Part shown: one piece after another, positions 1 to 11,119 of the stretch
Layout: each line of letters starts with the position of its first letter
Numbering within the stretch: position 1 is the stretch's first letter
Origin: Hymenopus coronatus
Taxonomy: Eukaryota > Arthropoda > Insecta > Mantodea > Hymenopodidae
Length of the DNA stretch: 64,000 nt
NCBI GenBank assembly: GCA_030762935.1
Contig: CM060899.1
Location: forward strand, 60,872,501-60,936,500
Direction: 5' to 3'
The notes under the pieces: generated by a model
The model's database searches: none
Told to the model about the DNA's origin: nothing
Seen by the model: the letters and a program-made list of their open reading frames with translations, nothing else
Made by a program: the position numbers and the translations under genes

Positions 1-639
1 TTTTTTTCTTTTAAGGTAGATTTAAATAAATTCTATAAGAGATCAACACTTATTGTTAAAAAGTTCTGTCTTGAAATGTGGATCAATATACAGGGACACT
101 TTTCCACATTGACAGAAGATAATGTTAGTTTCCTTGCGAAAACTTGCTGTCAATTTTGAAACTCCTGTCATGTAGCAAAACCTGTTGCACATTTTCTGAA
201 GTAATCTTAGAAGCCTATACACTTCCTATGCGAGCTAACTTGTTTGGTACAGTGTTTCTTGAAGTCATGGTTAGCACTGAGGTATACAGCTAATATACAC
301 ACTTTGCTTGAAAAAACATTCTGACGCATACAAAATAGTGATAGAGATATTGGTATGTTTCCAGCCTGTATTGTGTCATAATACAACTACAAGTATATTG
401 TTGTGTGGTAGCATAAACTGATTCATAAGCTATAAAAATGAAGCTAGTAACAGTGAAATAACACGAATATTAATATATGTACCAACTCCCTTTATTTATC
501 TTTCTTAAATTCCAAGGTCCAGTTTGGTAATTAAATTTTCATTGCATCTTTGGCTTAACTTATTCTTCTTTTTGGTGTTTTTGTTTATTTACCGTATTTA
601 TCCAAATACAAGATGACTTTGAATGCAACACAACACCCA
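1..639. other. AT-rich presumed intron, no gene seen
   Basis: No coding signal was recognised. At 590-630 a stretch CCGTATTTATCCAAATACAA resembles the terminal sequence of pogo-like MITEs and recurs loosely at 4950-4990. Confidence 0.5.
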
Positions 640-1490
640 TTTTTACTTTCTCTACACATACTATGTACGTAGTGTATAGAGAAGGTATTATAATGCACCC
701 AAAATTTGATACCGAGATTTCACTGGAAATACATATTTTGGGTCCCCCTAAATCCAAAGCATTTTTAGAAAAAGGAGTGTGTGCATCTGTGGACAGCCTA
801 GCTCAAAAACGAAAAGACCATTAAATACCAAACTAGGTATTTAAGTAGGTATCTTCTATGGATGCGACATAAAGATATTCAAGAAAATCCCCCCCCCAAA
901 CTATTCTTTACATGGAAAAAATTTCAAACATTTTAATTTTCTCAAAAATGGCACAAACGATTTTGATGAAAATCCCTTATATTTAAGATATTTACATGAC
1001 AAATAAAACGTATATCTTGAATTTTCTGGGAATAGCATCTAAAGACCTATTTATTCTGGATGAATTTTTTTGAAGTTTGCATAACTGGTAAACCGTAAGA
1101 GATAGACAAAAACTCACTACACAAAAAATATAGATCTCCTTAAAACACACAATTTATGTCAAATACATTTGTTTATCGAGTTGACCATTTTCGATATATT
1201 CCTTGTTATTGGTTTCAGTTTTATAATTCTCATATGGAAACTTGTCAACTCCTGGTCAAAGAAACAGATTTCAATTCCATAGCAACCCCATTTTAAACCA
1301 TTTGACTGTCGGTTTAGCCTAGTGTAGTCCCTTATTTCCCGTCTACTTTTACGGAACTAAGCAATAAGACCATTTATGCTAATGTTTATCTTGATTAGCA
1401 TAAAGTGGATAGAAGAACAAGCTCATTAATAATAATTTATTACAGAGATGCAGCGAAAGGCTTGTGAAGGAAACACATCAGACTTTTTTT
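640..1490 (-). mobile_element. HER family copy, near full length
   Basis: The left end TTTTACTTTCTCTACA enters the terminal hairpin (TACTATGTACGTAGTGTATA). The right end is CACATCAG followed by a T-tract, the complement of the family start. Shared internal blocks include AAACCGTAAGAGATAGACAAA, seen in about twenty other copies. There is no long (CA)n tract in this copy. No convincing coding capacity. Confidence 0.8.
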
Positions 1491-1553
1491 ATTTTGTTTG
1501 TTTCTGATGACACCATGAATTTTTGTGATTCCCATAGTTGACAAATCTAATCT

Positions 1554-1900
1554 ATAATAAGAACTGGAGCTTTCCTGGCGGCATAAATCTTCGAACTTCT
1601 CTCAGGATTACAATTGAGCAAAGCTTGGAAACCGGCCTTAGACCTGCAAAAAAGCCAGCAGAGAAACACAGATCAGACACTTAGAAGAGTGTTTTCTTTC
1701 ACATCCAGCTCCATTCCACCTCACCGGCCACGCCTCGGTTCACTGATTGGCCTGCACGGAACCCACGAATCTATATCTATATAAGAAGATCACATCAGTT
1801 CAATTCATTCAGTAACTTTGAAGACTGGAACAATGTATGCTCCTGAAACGTTGATGCCTCACCATATTTATACCTGGCTGGAAGCCTGAGAGAACTTCGA
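1554..1900 (+). mobile_element. Penelope-like pseudo-LTR or similar terminal repeat, about 350 bp
   Basis: The segment is flanked by a perfect 11-bp direct repeat, AAATCTAATCT, at 1543-1553 and 1901-1911. Its ends hold an inverted repeat of about 20 bp: ATCTTCGAACTTCTCTCAGG at 1587 against CCTGAGAGAACTTCGAAAAT at 1885. Inside are a CCAAT-type box (GATTGG, 1745), a TATA box (1778) and the phrase CTGAAACGTTG. A promoter plus a GAAACGT phrase is typical of the long terminal repeats of Penelope-like retroelements; the class is inferred. No coding region remains. Confidence 0.5.
1745..1813 (+). promoter_or_regulatory. Core promoter inside the pseudo-LTR
   Basis: GATTGG (1745) resembles an inverted CCAAT box, TATATAAG lies at 1778-1785, and TTCAGT around 1811 matches an arthropod initiator about 33 bp downstream of the TATA start. 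A second TCAGTT lies at 1795. This is probably the retroelement's own promoter; its activity is unknown. Confidence 0.45.
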
Positions 1901-1933
1901 AAATCTAATCTAATTCTTTAAATAACCATTTTG

Positions 1934-2808
1934 ATTTTACTTTCTCTACACTTACTATGCACATAGTGTATAGAGAAGGTATTGCACTCCACCTAAAAAT
2001 TTGATACCAAGATTTCACCGGAAATATATGTTTTATTGTCCCCTATATCCATAAAAAGCTTTTTCACAAAAAGGTCCATGTGTGTGTGTGTCCGTGTGTC
2101 TGTGAACATGATAACTCAAAAATGAAGTCGGTAAAATACCAAACTTGGTATTTAAGTTTAGTATCTTCCAGGGATGCGACACGAAGATTTTGGGGAAAAT
2201 CCTCCCACCGCACACTACCCTTTACATGGAACTTTTTCGAAAATTCCGATTTTCTCAAAAATGGCTCTTAACGATTTTAATTAAAATATCATATGTTAAA
2301 GACATTTACCTGACAGATAAAATGTATATCTTGAATTTTCTGGGAATAGGCTCTGAAGAATGGTTTATTCTGGATGAATTCTACGAAATTTTTAATAACT
2401 GCTAAACCGTAAGAGATGGACAAAAAGTTACTACACTAAAAAATGTAGAGCACGTTAAAACTCACAATTTATGTTATATACATTTTTTCGTGGAGTTCAT
2501 CGTTTTTGAGACATTCCTTGTTTTTGGTTTCTGCCATGAAAAACTTATACTTTTCTCATACAGGAATTTGTCAACTGCTGCCCGTACAAACAAAGGAACT
2601 TCAGTGACATAGCAACCAGCTTTTGACTATCACTTTAACCTATGGTAGTCCCTTATTTCGCTTCTACTTACAAGGAAGCAAGTAATAAGACTATTTTTAC
2701 TAATTTTTTTCTGATTAGCAAGAACTAAATAGAAGTATAAGCTTTTTAAGAATAATTAGTTGCAGAGAGGTTGAGAAAGTCATGTGAATGGTACACATCA
2801 GATTTTTT
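1934..2808 (-). mobile_element. HER family copy, full length
   Basis: Hairpin end at the left (TTTACTTTCTCTACACTTAC, then TATGCACATAGTGTATAGAG) and family start at the right (ATGTGAATGGTACACATCAG plus T8). It carries a short (TG)n tract at 2079-2100. It sits immediately upstream of the phosphatase exon. Confidence 0.85.
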
Positions 2809-2886
2809 TTATTTCTGTGTTGAGTCTGTGTCAATAAAATTGTATTGAACACCAAGATAGTAAAATGAATAATTATTTGTTTTCAG

Positions 2887-2980
2887 GATGAACGAGAAAG
2901 AATTGAGGACATGGGTGGTGTCGTCCTTTATTGGGGAACATGGAGAGTAAATGGACAGCTGGCTGTGTCAAGAGCAATTG
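2887..2980 (+). CDS. Internal exon of a PPM/PP2C-family protein phosphatase
   Basis: The exon reads [20 protein letters not shown] followed by [12 protein letters not shown] and ends one base into a glycine codon. The SRAIGD block with the preceding basic/aromatic stretch is typical of PP2C (PPM) metal-dependent Ser/Thr phosphatases. The [24 protein letters not shown] form best resembles the PPM1E/PPM1F (POPX/CaMKP) branch, so no symbol is assigned. A TTTTCAG acceptor precedes it and a GTAGGT donor follows at 2981. The exon is 94 bp and too short to stand out as an open frame. It joins in phase with the exon at 19581. A HER copy ends only about 80 bp upstream of the acceptor. Upstream exons with the first metal-binding motifs are not in the window. 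Confidence 0.9.
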
Positions 2981-2989
2981 GTAGGTTGC

Positions 2990-4040
2990 ATAATCATATC
3001 TGAACTTTTGGAAACTACGAACTCGTGAAGCAGAGTTACTTGTAATCTAAGTGTTTTTACAAAGAGCAAATACACGTTGACTGTGGTACTTTGTATTAAA
3101 AGGCCTCAAAATTAAGCATAGTGTTAATCACCTATAGTCTAGGAGGAACAAGCCGAGACAAAATTTTAGACAGAGACAGCATATACACTTACCCTCTCTC
3201 TCTCTCGCACATCTGCTATTAGGGTGTTGATGGTATGGTGCCACTCCTTCCATCATGTCCATAGAGCTATCAGTGGTGGCCGGTTCCTTCCCTCTTTCCA
3301 GCACCCGTTTGAACAAAGGTTAATATGAGAGCAAATATTATCAAATATGGAATGAAGTTAAACACTTCTGAGCTCAGTATTTTGCAACTAATATTGTAGT
3401 AATGTTCTCTATGTCACCCTTTATATAACAACACAACACACCAACAATTTAGTAACTTAATACGCAAACAAAATCCAATAGCACTAAATCAAAGCACTGA
3501 CCGCCACTGACAACTTCATGGACTACACTGACTTCAGTGGGACCATTCAACATTCCTGCCTGTTATTATATTGGCCATGTGTGATACTCTCGGTTGGTTG
3601 CCAGGAGCAGGTAGCACTCTCAAGTTATTCCTGACAAACTGTAAAGACGTTTGTCCAAAAAAAAAAAAAAAAAGTGTAAAGCCATATTGTAACTTTGTCC
3701 ACTTTTTAACATCACTTCATAATCTCATCTAGTTCAATTTTCAAAGCCACTTCACTCACTTCTTACTATATTTCAGAGTAGTGATGCAATGAATACATGC
3801 AAAGTTAGCCATAACTGGCGCACCAGATCTGGACATGTAAAAATCTTAATGAGAGCTAGGAAGCGAGTTGTACTTTCAGATAAGCAGTTCACCAGTTGAT
3901 TCATACATTCTGGAAGAGTGCCTATCACAGTCAATGTCAAATATCTGTCACCTCTTATGCCTTGCACTGATAAATTTGTATTTTCATATGTATATTCATA
4001 TCTACAAAACATCTATACAAATGGGCAACTATATAAACAA
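2990..4040. other. Intron sequence without recognised features
   Basis: A (CT)n tract lies at 3193-3205 and an A17 run near 3657-3674. Small open frames here have no recognisable motif. Confidence 0.4.
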
Positions 4041-4054
4041 TGTCAATCGTCTGC

Positions 4055-4492
4055 CTCCAATTATTCCACACCTGACAGTCCTTCTTCGCTCACGTCATTG
4101 TCATCATCAATGTTATCGCTACTTTCTGCACCATTATCCTGGATTAGAATTCTTTCTAATGATTTTCAACGTTCTCAACATGTCGACATACATTTTCCCA
4201 TTCTAGCCTGCCAATTTCTGCAATTCACTGGTGACACAACTGTTCCACATCTTTTAATTTAAAAGTGATATATTAAGTTTTACTTTTCTTTCTTATCTTT
4301 AATAACCTTGGAAACGGCACTCAGTGAAATATCAGTTGCCTTGGCTTCTTCTTTCATTCACTTTCTACAGGCTTTTGAAGAACTCTGGGAACATAGATTT
4401 TCTTGTTTCATGAAGTGCAGGACATTTACAATTATTTCTCTGTTCTGACTAAGTAATACCTTGCCACTTAACTTTGAAAACGTAGGAGCCAT
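4055..4492 (-). pseudogene. Deleted DDE (pogo/CENP-B-like) transposase
   Basis: From a start at 4492 the minus strand reads MAPTFSKLSGKVLLSQNREI and continues to a stop. It then continues with EEAKATDISLSAVSKVIKD, a helix-turn-helix-like segment of the kind found at the N-terminus of pogo-type DDE transposases. A second open piece ends in an acidic tail, DDDNDVSEEGLSGVE and stop, around 4075-4150, which suits the C-terminus of the same family. The catalytic core is missing, so this is an internally deleted, stop-containing relic. Confidence 0.5.
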
Positions 4493-5150
4493 GATTAAGA
4501 AATTAAAATAAATAAAATGAACACTAAATACTGCCCACTTTGAATGCGGAACACTTTCAATACAGACTGCAAGGGTTTGCTCACTGTGACTTTAAGTAAG
4601 CAAAGTGTCAATAAACTAGGCTGGGTAGCTGGGTTCCAGAAGTTTTGTGCCGGCAATATTCTTCTGTCTGCTTCACTTTTTGGGAAGTCGTACATGGGAT
4701 CTCCGTATCTGAGCCTTAGCATGGCTTCTTTCAGAAGGAAAGTAAAGATGTTGGTACCATATCATATATTTACATCATGTAAAAGAAGCCTGATAAAGAG
4801 GCACTTGAGCAAAATTAAGCTGTCTTTTATGCGCAATATAGAATAGTATGCTGAGAACCATAGTAAAAGAGCATCCATAAATAATTTCCTTAAACAGCTC
4901 TACAGTGGCTTACTGACTAACCAACCTGCTGGCTTGTAGTAGTTATACTGTATTCAACTCAAATGCAAGACGATCCCCGTTTTTCAGAACTTTTTTTAGA
5001 GTTTAGCACATCATCTACATAATACATTCCGTGCGTAAGCTTCGGTGGCTTGTGTCCATTGTGTCTACGTCTTCTGGAAAGGCCACATTTTGGCTGAATT
5101 TTTTTGCCGACGTTTCGCCTCACTAGGCTGATGAAGGTGTATTATCTCAT
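4493..5150. other. Transposon-flank sequence, mostly unassigned
   Basis: Near 4950-4990, CTGTATTCAACTCAAATGCA followed by AGACGA resembles the terminus of pogo-like elements and may be the end of the deleted transposon above. At 5113 GACGTTTCGCCTCACTAGG resembles the GAAACGTC phrase seen at ends of Penelope-like and other retroelements. Confidence 0.3.
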
Positions 5151-5157
5151 ATTTATT

Positions 5158-5640
5158 CGCATGCTAATTATGGTTTGCTTCTTTGGGGGAATCACTCCTT
5201 GACAACAAAAATCTTTTTATTATAAAAAAGGGCTATTAGGTTAATTTGTGGAGTTCATCCAAAAGAACACTGTAAACCACTTTTTATTCATCTCAATACC
5301 TTAACTTTGCCATCAATGTATGTCTCTTATATGTTAAGGAAACTTTTAGCAGAATATTCATAATTATACAACACAAAATTGTTAGAACTTATATATAAAC
5401 AAATTTAATCATACGAAAATTCAACACAGCTTTATAATTGTTCCTATTAAACTATATAACATTTTACCTCAAAGATTAAGAGAGCTCCCTATTTCAACTT
5501 TCAAAAGGACTATATGCTATACATTGGCGGCTAATTTATTGTACTCAGTAAATGAGTTTTATGATTTAGCATGGTAGCTTTTAATTTATAAGTTGCTATA
5601 CTGTAATAGTTATTGGTAATAAACACTATCTATCTATGTG
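5158..5640 (+). pseudogene. C-terminal relic of a jockey/CR1-like reverse transcriptase
   Basis: The plus strand reads NYGLLLWGNHSLTTKIFLL, a stop, then KRAIRLICGVHPKEHCKPLF and IHLNTLTLPSMYV. This order is the thumb/C-terminal region of arthropod non-LTR reverse transcriptases (consensus WG...QKRAIR.I). Several stops and a frameshift follow. The segment ends in a CTAT-type tail (ACTATCTATCTATG) near 5620-5634, as expected of a 5'-truncated non-LTR insertion. Confidence 0.7.
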
Positions 5641-5874
5641 AGGCCATATTACTGTGCAATAAAATCTTGCAGTTTTGTTATGTATTTCTTGAGAAACTGT
5701 CTTATCCCTTAGCACACCTACATTTCAGTCCATGGTTATTAATGCACTGTTAAATTTATGTTTTTATATTTATTTTTCTGAAGTGTTTTTCCTGCCTTTG
5801 GTTCTTCCCAACAGATTTATAGTTACTGCATTCACTTAATTTTTAAAACTTCTGAAAAGATATTACCCCATTTA

Positions 5875-5978
5875 TACTTTTTCTATAACATACATAGTAA
5901 AAATTGGATTCTAAGTTTTCGCTAGAAATGCATGTTTTGAGGTCCCATGAATTCCCGAACGTCAAGCTGTGTTTAAAA
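5875..5978 (-). mobile_element. HER fragment, hairpin side, split by a nested copy
   Basis: It contains the block GCTAGAAATGCATGTTTTGA near 5920, as in the hairpin-proximal 100 bp of the family, and stops at an A-tract where the plus-strand copy begins. The same minus-strand copy seems to resume after 6762. Confidence 0.6.
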
Positions 5979-5979
5979 A

Positions 5980-6547
5980 AATCTGATGTGTTCCATTCAC
6001 ATGACTTACTCTATATCTCTGTAAATTATTATTGTTATAAGCTTATCTTTTATTTATTTCATGCTGATCGAGAAAAATTAGCAGAAATAGTCTTATTTCT
6101 TGCTTTATTGTAAGTAGAAGCGAAATAAGGGAGTACCATAGGTTAAAGTGAAAGCCAAAAGCTGGTTACTATGTGACTGATGTTCCTTTGTATGGACAGG
6201 AGTTGACAAATTCCTGTATGAGAAAAGTATAAGTTTTTCAAAGCTGAAACCAAGAAAAAGGAATATCTCAAAAACGATCAACTCCACGAAAAAAATGTAT
6301 ATAACACAAATTGTGTGTTTTAACATGCTCTACATATTTTGTGGGTTAAGTTTTTGTCCATCTCTTACGGTCTAGTAGTTATGCAAAATTCATCCAGAAT
6401 AAAGTAGTCTCCAGAAAGTTCAAAGTATACATTTTATTTGTCAGGTAAATATCTTCGTGTCGTATCTCTGGAAGATACTAAACTTAAATACCAAGTTTGG
6501 TATTTTACCGACTTTTCGTTTTTGAGTTATCGTGTTCACAGGCACAG

Positions 6548-6619
<72 letters not shown>

Positions 6620-6761
6620 ACCTTTTTCTGAAAATACTTTTTTTGGATACAGGGAACCCTAAAACATATATTTCCGTTGAAATTTCGGTATCAAATTTTT
6701 TGGTGGAGTGCATTACATTCTCTATACACTATGTATATAGTGCCTATAGAGAAAGTAAAAA
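5980..6761 (+). mobile_element. HER copy with a long (CA)n, nested
   Basis: It starts AAAAAAATCTGATGTGTTCC and ends TATAGAGAAAGTAAAAA after the terminal hairpin (ACACTATGTATATAGTG). It is inserted in the A-tract of another HER in opposite orientation. It holds a (CA)n tract of about 70 bp. Confidence 0.85.
6550..6616. repeat. (CA)n microsatellite inside HER
   Basis: About 33 uninterrupted CA units at the position where other HER copies have short or long CA/TG tracts. Apparent histidine/threonine or cysteine/valine open frames here come from the repeat. Confidence 0.98.
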
Positions 6762-7290
6762 TTTTATCTGCACACAATCTTATCTTCAAGGATGCAATAT
6801 GAAGATTTTCAAAAATACCCCCTCCTTCCCAAGCTACCTTTTACATGGAATATTTTTGGAAAATTTTTAACTTTTCAAAAATGGATCTTAACAATTTTTA
6901 TTAAAATACCATCTGTATCTTGAATTTTCTGGAAATTGCCTCAGAAGTCCTGTTCATTCCTAATGATTTTTGCATGACTGGTAAACCTTAAGAAATAGAC
7001 AAAAACTTGCCACATGTAAAAATGTAAATGGTGTTGAACTATACAAAGTGCAGATCTTGTTAAACTACTATTATGTTGGATAAACTATTTTATGGAGGTT
7101 ACGATTTCCAAGATAATCCTTGTTATTGATTTAAAATTTCCAATATTTGTACTTTTCATAAACGAGAAGTCGTTATTCGTTTTGTTTTTTCTAATTTCAA
7201 AACAATCAATTAATGACCAGTTTTTAAAAGATTCGGCTATCACTAAATGTTTCCTTGTTTCCAATACATCTATTAAGTATATAATAAAAC
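6762..7290 (-). mobile_element. Diverged HER remainder
   Basis: It resumes the minus-strand copy broken at 5978: CTTCAAGGATGCAATATGAA is the diverged form of the family's CTTCCAAGGATGCGACACGA. The distal part is poorly conserved. Confidence 0.55.
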
Positions 7291-7299
7291 AGTTTCTGG

Positions 7300-7740
7300 A
7301 TTAGTTTGTAGTGGATAGAATAATATACTTTTGTAAATTAGAGAGAGTTTTATTAGTGGATACTCTTTAATGCTGTGGATCTCAGTGTCCCATTTGAAAT
7401 TGGGAATGAAGGAGTGCTTAATTTTGCTCAGAGGCCTTTTTATTAGGCTTGAGGTTCTTTTATGAGCCATAAATCTATGTCACAGAACCAACAGCTTTAT
7501 ATCCCTTCCAAAGGAAGCCATGCTGAGGAGTTATATGATCTATATATATATATATATATAAATGAATCGCTGAAATGTATGCACGCGTATCATTTCCGAA
7601 CGACTGCATCAAATTGAGCAATTCTTTTTTTGTTGTGTTCCATATTGTCACGACAAGGTTTGTGCAAAAAAAAAAAAAAAAAAATGTTTAAAAATTGTAC
7701 GGGAAATAATATGAATAAATACCATGCTAAGTGAAGGCAT
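7300..7740. other. Unassigned intron sequence with (TA)n and A-tract
   Basis: (TA)n at about 7541-7560 and an A19 run at about 7666-7684. No gene seen. Confidence 0.4.
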
Positions 7741-7743
7741 TGG

Positions 7744-9255
7744 TTAATAGCCGCCAGATGGCAGTGGTACCACAAGTTATTTGTTGCTAAATGGTCGTAC
7801 CATGGCTATATATTTCCCTTCCCATTCAATGTTAAGGCAACGCACCAGTTTATCAAGACAATGACGCAGTGCAGTAGTGAAATTCAAATACATTTTTATG
7901 TATTAACTGTCCTTTCTTTACTCCTATCTTTTAAAATAAAGAAGCAAAGAAACTTTCCTAACAGCGAACACCTAGACTAAGCAGTTATTTTATTTGTTGC
8001 TAGATGGCTATAGTAATATTTTTCCTCCTTATTCAATGTTAAGGTAACACAACAGTTTATCGAGATGAGACAAAGCAGCAGTGAAATTAAACTATATTTT
8101 ATTTATTAACTGTCCTTTCCTTTCCTCTATCGTTTAAAATAAAGACGTTTTTCTGGTGGCGAACACCTAAAATACGTACTTATTATTTGCCACCAGATGG
8201 CTGTGGTACCTACTGTTCTATTTTTCTTCTTCAATGCTAAGGGAGTGCACCCAGTTATAAAGACAATGACCCAAGATATCTGTGAAAATCAAATATATTT
8301 CTATGTATTAACCATTAACCCTTCTTGGAATCTGAAAATGGCGGAGAAATAATGGGATCCGTTTTAGATTTAACTTCTTATTGCAGATGTTGGTTATTTC
8401 ACATTATGAGGTACATGAGCTAGCTAAAGAACACGAAGATACCTGCGTAACCATCACACTACAATTGCGGTGCTCTTAATACATTTGAACAAGTAATATT
8501 TTGGGTTAAATGTAGAATTTAGTACATAAAGCTACCATCAAATAAAAGCTTATCAATTGCCCAACCAGATCTACTTGCTCTTCGACTAACACCTAAAATA
8601 CGTACTTATTTATTTGCCACCAGATGACCATGGTACCTACTGCTTTATTTTTCTTCCCCATTCAATGCTAAGGGAATGCACCCAGTTATGGAGATAATGG
8701 CGCAAGATAACTGTGAAAATCAAATATATTTCTTTCCTGGTGGCGAACACCTAAAATACATACTTATTTATTTGCCACCAGATGGCCATAGTACTTACTG
8801 CTTTATTTTTCTTCTCAATGCGAAGGGAATGCACCCGGTTATGGAGACAATGATGCAAGATAACTGTGACAATCAAATATATTTCTTATGTATTAACTAT
8901 GTTACATTGTTTAAATAAAGAAATAAGTACATTTTTGTTGTAATTCTTTAAAATGAACAGGTTATAAACTATGCACATAACCATTAACCCTTCTTGGAAT
9001 CTGAGAATGGCGCAGAAATGACGGGACCCTTTTTAGGTTTAACGTCCTATTGCAGATGTTGATTATTTGACCTTATGTGGTACATAAGCTAGCTAAAGAA
9101 CATGAACATACCCGCGTCACCATCACATTGCAATTGTGGCGCTCTTAATACATTTGATCAAGTAATATTTTGGGTTAAATGGAGAAATTACACAAATCTG
9201 TCTAATAAAAGCTTATCAATTGCTCTACCAGATCTACTTGCTCTTTAGTTATGTC
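7744..9255 (+). repeat. Complex tandem repeat array
   Basis: Units open with TTATTTGCCACCAGATGGC or a variant near 7744, 7777, 7985, 8179, 8605 and 8762. Each unit continues with a CAATGYTAAGG phrase, a GTTATNGAGACAATG phrase and AATCAAATATATTTC. Unit length is about 155-210 bp. A second module of roughly 280 bp, starting CCATTAACCCTTCTTGGAATC, is interposed twice (8310-8600 and 8981-9250), giving a higher-order pattern. No coding capacity seen. Confidence 0.8.
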
Positions 9256-9530
9256 ATTGTTAGCCTTAAAAATGGCTGTTCTGACATAGGTGTAAAGAGA
9301 GAAAGAGGTGGAAAACATTAGGAGTAAAGGAAAGAAAGAGATTCAGAAGAAGCATGAATGTTATTGTGACTGTCTCCTTAATGTAATTCATTACCTATGC
9401 CAGCATTTACCCGCCACACTATGAAAGGGCTGCCATTACTGTTATGCCAATGACATCCTTGCTTACCCACGCTGTTAGCCGTATGTCATCCACCTTATGG
9501 GCATGTTGAGTTCGTCCTTTTCGCAATACC
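9256..9530. other. Unassigned sequence before the Helitron relic
   Basis: It may be decayed Helitron helicase sequence, but I could not read the motifs with confidence. Confidence 0.3.
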
Positions 9531-9539
9531 AACTATATA

Positions 9540-10290
9540 TGCTACATTGCACAGATTATAGCGCTTCATTGCACTTTTCAGATGCTTTAAAGGCATTATT
9601 AGACATTTGCAATGGTAAATTCCTGTTGACACTTCTACTGGCCTCATTTCGTTTCCATCACATTTTTGTCACTTCACAACGTCAAAGGAAGAATTAATGT
9701 GGAAAGTGTTTCCAAATATTTGTGCAAATTACAAAAACTATGCTTGGTTGAGCGAATGAGCCATTTTAGCAGCCAGTAATAAGAATGTAGATTATTTGAA
9801 TATAAAAATTCAAGTTGAAATTTATGGACAAATGCATTCATTTAAGTCGATCGATTCCATTACCAATCCAAATGAAGTCGTCAGTTATCTTACCGAATTC
9901 CTAAATTCATTGGATTTACCAGGAATACCGCTACACAATTTACAGCTCAAGGTTGAGTCTGTGATGATTATGCTATTCAATCTCACAGCCAAAATTATGC
10001 AGCAGAACAAAATTCACTGTTAAAAAAATTATGAAAAATTTGATTTAAGCTACTATAACATAGGAAAGTTCAAAGGCGAGGATATACTTATTCCAAGAAT
10101 ACCACTAATGTCAACCAACTTTCCTTTTGAATTTAAATGTGTTGCTTCCGGCAGGCCTTGCATTTGCAATGACAATAAATCCCAAGGTCAATCATTAGAA
10201 GTGTGTGGAATATACCTTCAATTGTCGTGTTTTTCGCATGGATAGTTGTACTTTGCGTGCTCGAGAGTCGGCAAAATTGTACATTACAAG
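9540..10290 (+). pseudogene. Helitron PIF1-like helicase, C-terminal relic
   Basis: Across frame changes the plus strand reads SASLHFSDA, LLDICNGKF, PVDTSTGLISFPSHFCHFTT, WKVFPNICANYKNYAW, then NEVVSYLTEFLNSLDLPGIP and LHNLQLKV. Later come GEDILIPRIPLM, KSQGQSLEVCGIYLQ and a degraded YFACSRVGK. These match in order the C-terminal half of the PIF1-type helicase domain of animal Helitron transposases, including the KSQGQS and CSRV motifs of superfamily 1 helicases. Several frameshifts and stops (one after AWLSE) show it is dead. The element's 3' end follows within about 140 bp. Confidence 0.85.
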
Positions 10291-10391
10291 GCATTACAAT
10301 AAAATATTGTCAAATTGTGTAGTTGTAATTTTACTCCATTGCAGATTCGTACTGTAAACAGAAGATTTTGACTGATTTTTTTTTAATTGGT

Positions 10392-10426
10392 TACACCACC
10401 CATGCAAAGCTGGGGCAGGCAGCTAG
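10392..10426 (+). mobile_element. Helitron 3' terminus with hairpin and CTAG
   Basis: CACCCATGCAAAGCTGGGGC forms a short GC hairpin, followed by AGGCAG and CTAG at 10423-10426, then T. Canonical Helitrons end in a hairpin about 10 bp before CTRR and insert before T. It lies just downstream of the helicase relic, so both belong to one decayed Helitron of which only the 3' part (about 9540-10426) is evident. Confidence 0.75.
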
Positions 10427-10534
10427 TAATTAATAACTGTAACAACTCTCCATTATCTTTAAGAATTCCAATTTCAAAAAGAAAGTGAGCTGACGATGCA
10501 ATAGACCATTTTATTGCAAAACTAGTCCTTGGAT

Positions 10535-11118
10535 TTCAAAAAGATAAGTGGAATATCTCAAAAAACGATCAACACCACGAAAAACATGTATATGACATAA
10601 ATTGTGTGTTTTAACATGCTCTTCATTTTTTGTGCAGTAAATTTTTATCCATCTCTTATGGTTTACCATTTCTTTAAACGTCCTCAAAATTCATCAAGAA
10701 TAAACATGTCTTCAGAGGCTATTCCTACAAAATTCAAGATATACATTTTATTTGCCATATAAATATCTTTAATATGCGGTATTTTAATCAAAATTGTTAG
10801 AGCCACTTTTACGAAAATTAAAATTTTCGAAATTTTTCCATGTAAAGGGTAGTTTGGAGTGTTGGATTTTTCTCAAAATCTTTGTGTAACATCCCTGGAA
10901 AATACTTTATTTAAATACCAAGTTTGGTATTTTACCTACTTTTCATTTTTGAGTTATCTTGTTCACAGGCACACATACAGCCACGAACATTTTTCTAAAA
11001 ATGGAATTTTTTTGGATTCAGGCAGTCTCAAAACATATATTTGTGGTGAAATCTGGTATTGAATTTTTGGGTGCAGTACACTATACACTCGCTGCAGTAC
11101 TCTATACCCTATTTACAG
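10535..11118 (+). mobile_element. HER copy, 5'-truncated
   Basis: It starts inside the family at GGAATATCTCAAAAAACGAT and runs to a diverged hairpin end near 11118. A CA-poor version of the microsatellite site lies near 10968. Confidence 0.75.
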
Positions 11119-11119
11119 A

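Noticed and set aside
3868..4262. Overlapping plus-strand frames of 112 and 114 codons
   Set aside because: They lie antisense to the transposase relic at 4055-4492 and have no recognisable motif.
6441..6870. Open frames rich in CVCV or HTHT on both strands around (CA)n tracts
   Set aside because: They are translations of the microsatellite inside HER copies. The same applies at 28197-28438, 32248-32588, 38917-39111 and 55460-55804.
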